From assembly GCF_041435195.1 (NCBI RefSeq), contig NZ_CP108107.1:124001-188000 (forward strand): a stretch of 64,000 nt of DNA. Reading direction: 5' to 3'. The notes under the pieces are model-generated. The model had not been told where the DNA came from and did not search any database. It worked only from the letters and a program-made list of their open reading frames with translations. Positions 58,787 to 64,000 of this stretch are shown piece after piece; the stretch's first letter is position 1, and each line of letters starts with the position of its first letter. A program made the position numbers and the translations under genes. Source of the stretch: Streptomyces sp. NBC_00224 (GTDB taxonomy: Bacteria; Actinomycetota; Actinomycetes; Streptomycetales; Streptomycetaceae).

Positions 58787-58864
58787 TCCGGCCTCGGCGG
58801 CAAGTTGGGCAGTGGTGTCGTTGTGGTAGCCGAGCATGCGGTCGATGACTGGAGCCAGGGCCAT
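58787..58864 (-). pseudogene. Possible recombinase/integrase C-terminal remnant
   Basis: The minus strand reads APVIDRMLGYHNDTTAQLAAEAG. This has the flavour of the DNA-binding-like tail found at the end of actinobacterial integrase-type proteins. It is short and fused in frame to unrelated sequence, so the assignment is weak. Confidence 0.25.
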
Positions 58865-58995
58865 GACGGAGCCTCAAGAGCCTTACCCGACCGACGTGGA
58901 CGAAGTCGAGCGCCCTGCCTGCAGGTGACGACCTCGTCCAACGACTCGCCATCGGACCCGGCGGCGGTACCGAAGGGGTCAACCCGGCCGACCCG

Positions 58996-59997
58996 TCAGT
59001 GGCCGGACCCGGCCCGGCCGGTGCCGGAGCCGGTGGCTGTCCGACGGATCGCGTCGAGCAGCGAGGCCTGGTCCAGCACCGGATCGTCGGACGGTGCGCC
59101 GCCCTCGCGCACCGCACGCGCGAAGGCGCTGACCGCCGCGGCCACCTGGTCCTCGGGCGCGAGGGCGATCTCCTCGGTGCGGGTGCCGCGCTCCAGACGC
59201 AGTACGGGCCGGTGGTCGGCGGGGGGTGTGAAGGCACGGTCCACCGTGATCCGGCCCTCGGAGCCGCGCAGTTCGTACCCCGAATGGTAGGCGTGCCCGA
59301 TCCCGAACGTCAGATGGGCGACGGCGCCCGCCTCACTCCGCAGGAGCGCGGCCCCCGAGGTATCGACCTCGCGGCCGGGGTCGGACATGAGGACCGCCCC
59401 GGCGACCGTGAGAGGGGAGCCGAGCAGGTACAGAGCCGCCCGCACCGGATAGACGCCGACGTCCCACAACGCGCCGCCGCCGAGCGCCGCCCGGTAGCGG
59501 ATGTCGTGCTCGGGCCGGGCCGGGACGGCGAACGAGGCTTGCAGCGAGCGTGTCTGACCGATCGCGCCGTCGCGGACCAGCGCGCGCACCGCGGCGTGCT
59601 GTCCGTGGTGCACGAACAGCACGTTCTCCACGAGGGCCAGACCGCGGGCCGACGCGAGCCGCAGGAGCTCGGCCGTACGCACCTGGCTGGTGGTCAGCGG
59701 CTTTTCCGCCAGTACGTGTTTACCGGCGCGCAGAGCCGCCTCCACCCAGACGTCGTGGAGCGCGGCGGGCAGCGGCACGTACACGGCGTCGACATCGTCG
59801 CGTGCCAGCAACGCGTCGTATCCGTGCACGGCCGCGCACCCGAAGCGCCGCGCCGTCTCGTTCGCCTTGTGGGCGTCCCGGCTGGCGACGGCGATCAGCT
59901 CCACGTCCGCCGAGGCGGCCATGGCGGGGAGCATCCGGCGCAGCGCGATGTCCGCGCAGCCGAGGACGGCGACCCGTACGCGGGACGTCACGGGCAT
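58996..59997 (-). CDS. Gfo/Idh/MocA oxidoreductase, putative NDP-sugar 3-ketoreductase
   Basis: This 333-residue enzyme has Rossmann motif VAVLGCADIALRRMLPAM, then VASRDAHKANETARRFG, AVYVPLPAALHDVWVEAALRAGKHVLAEKPLTTS with the catalytic Lys in the EKP motif, and GGGALWDVGVYPVRAALYLLG (Asp and Tyr in the C-domain). This matches the family that reduces 3-keto groups of dTDP-deoxysugars after 2,3-dehydration (UrdT/SpnN/KijD10 type). It begins 37 bp behind the E1-like dehydrase. Substrate specificity is inferred from neighbours. Confidence 0.9.
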   Translation of the reverse strand: MPVTSRVRVAVLGCADIALRRMLPAMAASADVELIAVASRDAHKANETARRFGCAAVHGYDALLARDDVDAVYVPLPAALHDVWVEAALRAGKHVLAEKPLTTSQVRTAELLRLASARGLALVENVLFVHHGQHAAVRALVRDGAIGQTRSLQASFAVPARPEHDIRYRAALGGGALWDVGVYPVRAALYLLGSPLTVAGAVLMSDPGREVDTSGAALLRSEAGAVAHLTFGIGHAYHSGYELRGSEGRITVDRAFTPPADHRPVLRLERGTRTEEIALAPEDQVAAAVSAFARAVREGGAPSDDPVLDQASLLDAIRRTATGSGTGRAGSGH

Positions 59998-60034
59998 GCG
60001 CGCCTGCCTTCGTGGAGCGGGGAACGGCCGGCCA

Positions 60035-61339
60035 TCAGCCGCGACTCGCGATGAACTCCTTCACCGTGGAGACGACGTAGTCGATCATCTCGTCGGTGAT
60101 GGCGGGGTAGACGCCGATCCAGAAGGTCTGGTCGGTGATGATGTCGCTGTTCGTCAGGTCACCGACGACGCGGTGCCGCTGGTCCTGGTAGGCCGGGTGG
60201 CGGGTCAGGTTGCCGGCGAACAGACGCCGCGTGCCGATCTTGCGCTCCTCCAGGTGGTCGACGAACTCGGCGCGGCTGAACGGCGCTTCGCGGTCGACGG
60301 TGATCGCGAAGCCGAACCAGCTCGGGTCGCTGCGGTCGGTGGCCTCGGGCAGCAGCAGGTGCGGGACGCCGTCGAGGCCCTCGCGCAGACGGCGCCAGTT
60401 GTGCCGGCGCGCGTCGCAGAAGTCGTCCAGCTTGGCCAGCTGCGTCAGGCCCAGCGCCGCCTGGATGTCGGTCGCCTTCAGGTTGTAACCGACGTGGGAG
60501 AAGATGTACTTGTGGTCGTAGCCCTCCGGCAGGCTGCCCATCTGGTACTTGAAGCGCTTGAGGCACTTGTCGTTCTCGCCCGGCTCGCACCAGCAGTCGC
60601 GGCCCCAGTCGCGCAGCGACTCCACGATCCGGGCCAGCGCCAGGTTCGAGGTGAGGACGCAGCCGCCCTCGCCCATCGTGAGGTGGTGCGCGGGATAGAA
60701 GCTGACCGTGGTCATGTCGCCGAAGGTGCCGGTCAGCTGGCCGTCGTACGTGGAGCCCACCGCGTCGCAGTTGTCCTCGATCAGGAACAGCCCCCGGTCG
60801 GCGGCCAGTTGGGCGATCTCGGCGACCTCGAAGGGGTTGCCGAGGGCGTGCGCGATGATGATGGCCCGGGTACGCGGGCCGATTGCCTGCTCCACCCGGG
60901 CGGCGGTGGTGTTGTACGTGCCGAGCTCGACGTCGACGAAGACGGGAGTGAGGCCGTTCTGCAGAATGGGGTTGACGGTGGTGGGAAACCCGGCGGCGAC
61001 CGTGATGATCTCGTCGCCCGGCCGCAGCCGCTCGTCCTCCAGCACGTGCGAGGTCAGTGCGGACACCGCCAGCAGGTTCGCGGAGGACCCGGAGTTCGTC
61101 AGATGCGCCTTACGGCGCTTCATCTTGCGGGCGAAGGACGACTCGAACTTGCGGGAGCTGACGCCCGCGGCGATCCGCATCTCCAGCGCCGCCTCGACCA
61201 GCGCGACCCGGTCCTCCTCCTCCAGGACCGCGCCGGACGGCCAGATCTCGGTCACGCCGGGAACGAAGCCGCCCTGCGGCTGGGTGTCCTGGTGGAACTT
61301 GCGGACCTCGTCGAGCACGAGGTTCTTGTGAGCGCTCAC
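60035..61339 (-). CDS. E1/SpnQ/UrdQ-type Fe-S PMP-dependent NDP-hexose 3-dehydrase
   Basis: This 434-residue DegT/DnrJ-fold enzyme has PMP chemistry: the PLP-lysine is replaced by His in SFYPAHHLTMGEGG. An exact C-X57-C-X1-C-X7-C set (from EDNC to DCWCEPGENDKC) matches the [2Fe-2S] site of AscC (E1). It would remove the C3 hydroxyl of a 4-keto-6-deoxy or 2,6-dideoxy sugar with electrons from a reductase not seen here. GTG at 61339 overlaps the preceding stop as GTGA. It points to a 3-deoxysugar such as rhodinose, amicetose or a forosamine precursor. Confidence 0.95.
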   Translation of the reverse strand: MSAHKNLVLDEVRKFHQDTQPQGGFVPGVTEIWPSGAVLEEEDRVALVEAALEMRIAAGVSSRKFESSFARKMKRRKAHLTNSGSSANLLAVSALTSHVLEDERLRPGDEIITVAAGFPTTVNPILQNGLTPVFVDVELGTYNTTAARVEQAIGPRTRAIIIAHALGNPFEVAEIAQLAADRGLFLIEDNCDAVGSTYDGQLTGTFGDMTTVSFYPAHHLTMGEGGCVLTSNLALARIVESLRDWGRDCWCEPGENDKCLKRFKYQMGSLPEGYDHKYIFSHVGYNLKATDIQAALGLTQLAKLDDFCDARRHNWRRLREGLDGVPHLLLPEATDRSDPSWFGFAITVDREAPFSRAEFVDHLEERKIGTRRLFAGNLTRHPAYQDQRHRVVGDLTNSDIITDQTFWIGVYPAITDEMIDYVVSTVKEFIASRG

Positions 61340-62346
61340 GTGCGCGTCCTTTCTTGCTCCGGCAGCCGGACGGCCGCGAGCAGATCTGTCAGTGATGTGT
61401 CCAGGTCCACGGCGGGCTGCCAGCCGAGAAGGCGCCGCGCCCGCGAGATGTCCAGCTGCTGCCATTCCAGGTCCGCGCGCAGTACGCGGGCGTCCTGGCC
61501 CGGCCCGGCCCGGCCGGGCACCGGCGGCGGCCGGTGCTCGGTCAGCCGCACGGGCCGGTCCGCCAGGGATATGAGCCGTTCGACCAGCCGGCGTACGGGT
61601 ACGGCCTCGCCCCGGGCGATGTTGATGACGCGGCCGGTGACCTCGCCGGCCGGGGCGGTCGCCGCGAGCACGGCGGCGGCCGCGACGTCCCGGACGTCCA
61701 CGAAGTCGCGCTGAGCGCGCAGCGGCGCGAGCCGCAGCTCCGCCCGCTCGGCGCCGTCGTGGGCGGGCTCCGGTGCGGCGAGGCGGTGCGCGACCGTTCC
61801 CAGGAGGCTGTTGGCCGGCACGCCCGGTCCCGTGGCGTTGGCGACCCGCAGCACCACGGCGGCGAGCCCCCGCTCGCGGACGGTGTCCAGCACCGCCTCG
61901 GTGGCGGCGAGCTTGGTGCGCCCGTACACCGAGACGGGCGCGCACACGGCGTCCTCGGCGGTGCTGGTGCCCGGCTCGCTCGGCCCGTACTCGTGGGAGC
62001 TGCCCAGCTGGACGAGGCGGGCCGGGGTCGCCAGCGCCGCCGTCGCACGGGCGAGCCGCTCGGCGAAGCGGGCGTTGAGGGACCACATGCGGTCCTCCTC
62101 GGCCTGCCACACCACACCGGCCGCGTTCACGATCACCTGGGGTGCCACGTCGGCCAGCAGCGCCGCCACGTCCTGTGTCGGCGCACCGAGTTCGTGGTGC
62201 AGATGCACCAGGCCGTCGTCGCCGGGCCGCGTCCGGGACCGGCCGCGCGAGACGCAGACGACACGGTGCCCCGCGGCGCGGAACGCGGCACACAGATGCC
62301 CGCCCATGAATCCGGTGCCGCCCAGCACCAGGGCCGTGGGGGCCAT
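61336..62346 (-). CDS. NDP-hexose 4-ketoreductase (extended SDR)
   Basis: This 336-residue NAD(P)-dependent epimerase/reductase has GGTGFMGGHLC at the N-terminus, Ser in QLGSSHEYG, the SVYGRTK Tyr-Lys pair and the RDFVDVRDVAAAAV segment typical of 4-ketoreductases. It should set the C4 stereocentre as a late step of the deoxysugar pathway. ATG at 62346 overlaps the stop of the dehydratase gene by one base. Stereochemistry (D or L) cannot be inferred. Confidence 0.9.
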   Translation of the reverse strand: MAPTALVLGGTGFMGGHLCAAFRAAGHRVVCVSRGRSRTRPGDDGLVHLHHELGAPTQDVAALLADVAPQVIVNAAGVVWQAEEDRMWSLNARFAERLARATAALATPARLVQLGSSHEYGPSEPGTSTAEDAVCAPVSVYGRTKLAATEAVLDTVRERGLAAVVLRVANATGPGVPANSLLGTVAHRLAAPEPAHDGAERAELRLAPLRAQRDFVDVRDVAAAAVLAATAPAGEVTGRVINIARGEAVPVRRLVERLISLADRPVRLTEHRPPPVPGRAGPGQDARVLRADLEWQQLDISRARRLLGWQPAVDLDTSLTDLLAAVRLPEQERTRT

Positions 62347-63320
62347 CAGGGTCTGTTCCCCTTCAGCGGCTTCCACCAGGCGGGGTTGTCGCGGTACCAG
62401 GCGAAGGTGTCGGCGAGCCCCTGCTCGAAGGAGACGCGGGGGGCGTACCCCAGCTCTTCCCTGATCTTCGTGTCGTCCAGGGCGTAGCGCAGATCGTGGC
62501 CCAGGCGGTCGGCGACGCGACGGATCACGGAGCTGTCGGCGCCGCCCAGTTCCACCAGGCGCTCCGCGATCTCGCGGTTCGTCCGCTCGTTGCCGCCGCC
62601 CACGTTGTAGACCTCGCCGGCCGCCCCGTTCAGGAGCACCAGGCAGATGGCCCGGCAGTGGTCGTCGACGTGCAGCCACTCCCGGATGTTCAGGCCGTCG
62701 CCGTACAGCGGGAGCGGGATGCCCTCGATGAGGTTGGTGACGAACAGCGGGATGAGCTTCTCGGGGTGCTGGTACGGGCCGTAGTTGTTGGAGCAGCGGG
62801 TGATCGACAGATTGAGGCCGTGGGTGCGCCAGTAGGCCCGGGCGATCAGGTCGGAGGCGGCCTTGGAGGCGGCGTACGGGGAGTTGGGCAGCAGCGGTTC
62901 CTGCTCCGTCCAGGAGCCGGAGTCGATGGAGCCGTACACCTCGTCGGTGGAGACGTGCACGACCCGCTCCACGCCGGTGCGCCGGCACGCCTCGAAGACG
63001 TTCTGGCTGCCCTCCGCGTTGGTGCGGACGAACACGTTCGCGTCGTCGATGGAGCGGTCCACGTGCGACTCGGCGGCGAAGTGCACCACCGCGTCGTGCC
63101 CGGGGAGCAGGTCAAGCAGCAGCGGAAGATCGAGGATGTCGCCCTGGACGAAGTCGAGGCGCGGGTCGGCGGCGGGCAGGTTGGCGCGGTTGCCGGCGTA
63201 GCTGAGCGAGTCGAGGACGGTGACCGCAGCGCCTTCGAGCCCGGGGTAGCCGTCTTCGAGCAGGGTGCGGACGAAGTGGGAACCGATGAAGCCGGCCCCA
63301 CCGGTGACGAGCACTCTCAC
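62346..63320 (-). CDS. dTDP-glucose 4,6-dehydratase (RmlB/GerE/DesIV type)
   Basis: This 324-residue extended SDR opens VRVLVTGGAGFIGSHFVRTLLEDG. It has VHVSTDEVYG, the active Thr-Asp-Glu (STDE) set, SPYAASKAASDLI (Tyr/Lys) and SNNYGPYQHPEKLIPLFVTN. It makes the 4-keto-6-deoxy intermediate from dTDP-glucose, the common entry step. GTG at 63320 has AAGGAGA and overlaps the stop of a 17-codon leader frame as GTGA. It heads the visible sugar operon, 147 bp behind the glycosyltransferase gene. Confidence 0.96.
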   Translation of the reverse strand: MRVLVTGGAGFIGSHFVRTLLEDGYPGLEGAAVTVLDSLSYAGNRANLPAADPRLDFVQGDILDLPLLLDLLPGHDAVVHFAAESHVDRSIDDANVFVRTNAEGSQNVFEACRRTGVERVVHVSTDEVYGSIDSGSWTEQEPLLPNSPYAASKAASDLIARAYWRTHGLNLSITRCSNNYGPYQHPEKLIPLFVTNLIEGIPLPLYGDGLNIREWLHVDDHCRAICLVLLNGAAGEVYNVGGGNERTNREIAERLVELGGADSSVIRRVADRLGHDLRYALDDTKIREELGYAPRVSFEQGLADTFAWYRDNPAWWKPLKGNRP

Positions 63321-63370
63321 CGCGTCTCCTTCTTCACGAGGGCACCTGTCCGGCACCGGGCTGCAGTCAT
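63317..63370 (-). CDS. 17-residue leader peptide coupled to the dehydratase gene
   Basis: ATG at 63370 has GAGGAGACC upstream and encodes MTAARCRTGALVKKETR, ending in TGA that overlaps the dehydratase GTG. The Shine-Dalgarno of the dehydratase lies in its last codons. It probably serves translational coupling; no attenuation signal (codon run plus hairpin) is evident. Confidence 0.45.
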   Translation of the reverse strand: MTAARCRTGALVKKETR

Positions 63371-63467
63371 CGTTGAGGTCTCCTCGTCGGGTTCGATCTG
63401 CGGAGGGACGAGCCGGGGGCTCACCGGGGCGCGGCGGCTGTGCCGTGGCGCGCCCCGGCCGCCGGGT

Positions 63468-64000
63468 TCAGCGGACGGCGAGCTTCTCCAGGACGCTCGC
63501 CACCTCGGCCGGTGCGGGAAGCACGGCCATCTCGTGTGCGAGGACGCCCGCACGCTGCGTGTAGCGCGCATCGGACAGGAGCTCCCGGCAGCCCGCCAGG
63601 ATCGCCTCGGTGGAGTCCTGTTCCGCGCTCGCAACGGTGAGGCCGGCGCCGAAGTCCGTCAGGGCCTTCGCGACGATCTCCATGTAGGAGGCCTCGGGGG
63701 TGATGAGCTGCGGCACCCCGGCGTTCATGGCGGTCATGGCCGTGACGCCGCCACCGTGGTGGACCAGCAGGTCGCACGTCGGCACCACGACGTCCAGCGG
63801 GAGCCAGCCAATGCGGGTGTCGCCCAGCTCCGGGGCGAACTTCTCGGTGACCTGCTCGGGCGCCGCGATCAGCACCTCGGCCCCGGTCCGGCCCAACTCC
63901 TCCACCAGACGCCGCATCTCCTCGGCGGACTGGAAGGCGAGGGCGCGGGTGCCCGTGGTGATCACCACGCGCTTGCGGTCCTGGGGACGGGTGTACATCC
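63468..64000 (-). CDS. GT1 macrolide/polyketide-type glycosyltransferase, C-terminal part
   Basis: The gene enters from the right edge, leaving the last 177 residues. The donor-binding half of a GT-B glycosyltransferase is clear: VVITTGTRALAFQS, then VVVPTCDLLVHHGGGVTAMTAMNAGVPQLITP with the HHGG motif that holds dTDP-sugar. This is typical of DesVII/EryCIII/UrdGT2-type enzymes attaching deoxysugars to polyketides. It precedes the dTDP-sugar genes in the same direction. Acceptor unknown. Confidence 0.92.
   Translation of the reverse strand, partial: MYTRPQDRKRVVITTGTRALAFQSAEEMRRLVEELGRTGAEVLIAAPEQVTEKFAPELGDTRIGWLPLDVVVPTCDLLVHHGGGVTAMTAMNAGVPQLITPEASYMEIVAKALTDFGAGLTVASAEQDSTEAILAGCRELLSDARYTQRAGVLAHEMAVLPAPAEVASVLEKLAVR

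Noticed and set aside
61339..62293. N-terminal extension of the 3-dehydrase frame to 752 residues
   Set aside because: The extension is antisense-like low-complexity sequence inside the 4-ketoreductase gene; the GTGA overlap and family length fix the start at 61339.

Overview
This window is high-GC actinobacterial chromosome, almost certainly Streptomyces. Codon third positions are nearly all G or C, genes overlap as ATGA/GTGA/TTGA, GTG and TTG starts are frequent, leucine TTA codons are very rare, and there are many TPR-type, TetR, MarR, LysR and MerR-like regulators and secreted proteins. No rRNA, CRISPR array or intact insertion sequence was seen. One tRNA-like gene was found.

Layout. 1-5.1 kb: a five-gene, translationally coupled minus-strand operon (substrate-binding lipoprotein, FecCD permease, ATPase, MFS exporter, AsnB-like amidotransferase) that looks like metallophore uptake plus export and tailoring. 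5.2-10.8 kb: TPR regulators and small conserved hypothetical genes, including an HTH-less copy and a C-terminal fragment. 10.8-15.5 kb: Nudix, ricin-B lectin, hydrolase, glycosyltransferase-like and DUF5937/ArsR genes. 15.5-18.7 kb: a cold-response block (cold-shock protein, DEAD-box helicase with a leader hairpin that can cover its Shine-Dalgarno, MerR-like regulator). 18.9-21 kb: TetR/SDR pair with a clear operator, and a DinB-like protein. 21.3-26.2 kb: three exported cell-envelope proteins, led by a penicillin-binding protein whose transpeptidase motifs are degenerate. 26.2-29.1 kb: MFS/MarR pair and a toxin-antitoxin-like pair. 29.4-34 kb: a phytoene-synthase-like gene and a three-gene secreted-effector-like operon (WXG-like protein, DUF1023 hydrolase, lipoprotein). 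34.2 kb: a tRNA-Gly(UCC)-like gene with its own terminator. 34.6-40.5 kb: secreted protease, lectin and FG-GAP proteins. 41-51 kb: redox enzymes with linked regulators, plus transposase and resolvase remnants.

The most interesting region is 51.2-58 kb: a compact YcaO-TfuA RiPP cluster. A 42-residue cysteine-free precursor peptide is followed by a strong hairpin, then TfuA, YcaO, a SAM methyltransferase and a GpsA-like dehydrogenase, nearly all overlapping or tightly spaced. A divergent TPR regulator and an N-acetyltransferase lie next to it. Both the regulator and the YcaO gene carry a TTA codon, so the pathway is probably under bldA control. YcaO-TfuA pairs are known to install backbone thioamides; the product here is unknown.

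58.9-64 kb: the start of a deoxysugar and glycosylation locus (4,6-dehydratase, 4-ketoreductase, E1/SpnQ-type 3-dehydrase with an exact Fe-S motif, 3-ketoreductase, and the C-terminus of a glycosyltransferase). It implies a 2,3,6-trideoxyhexose-decorated natural product encoded beyond the right edge.
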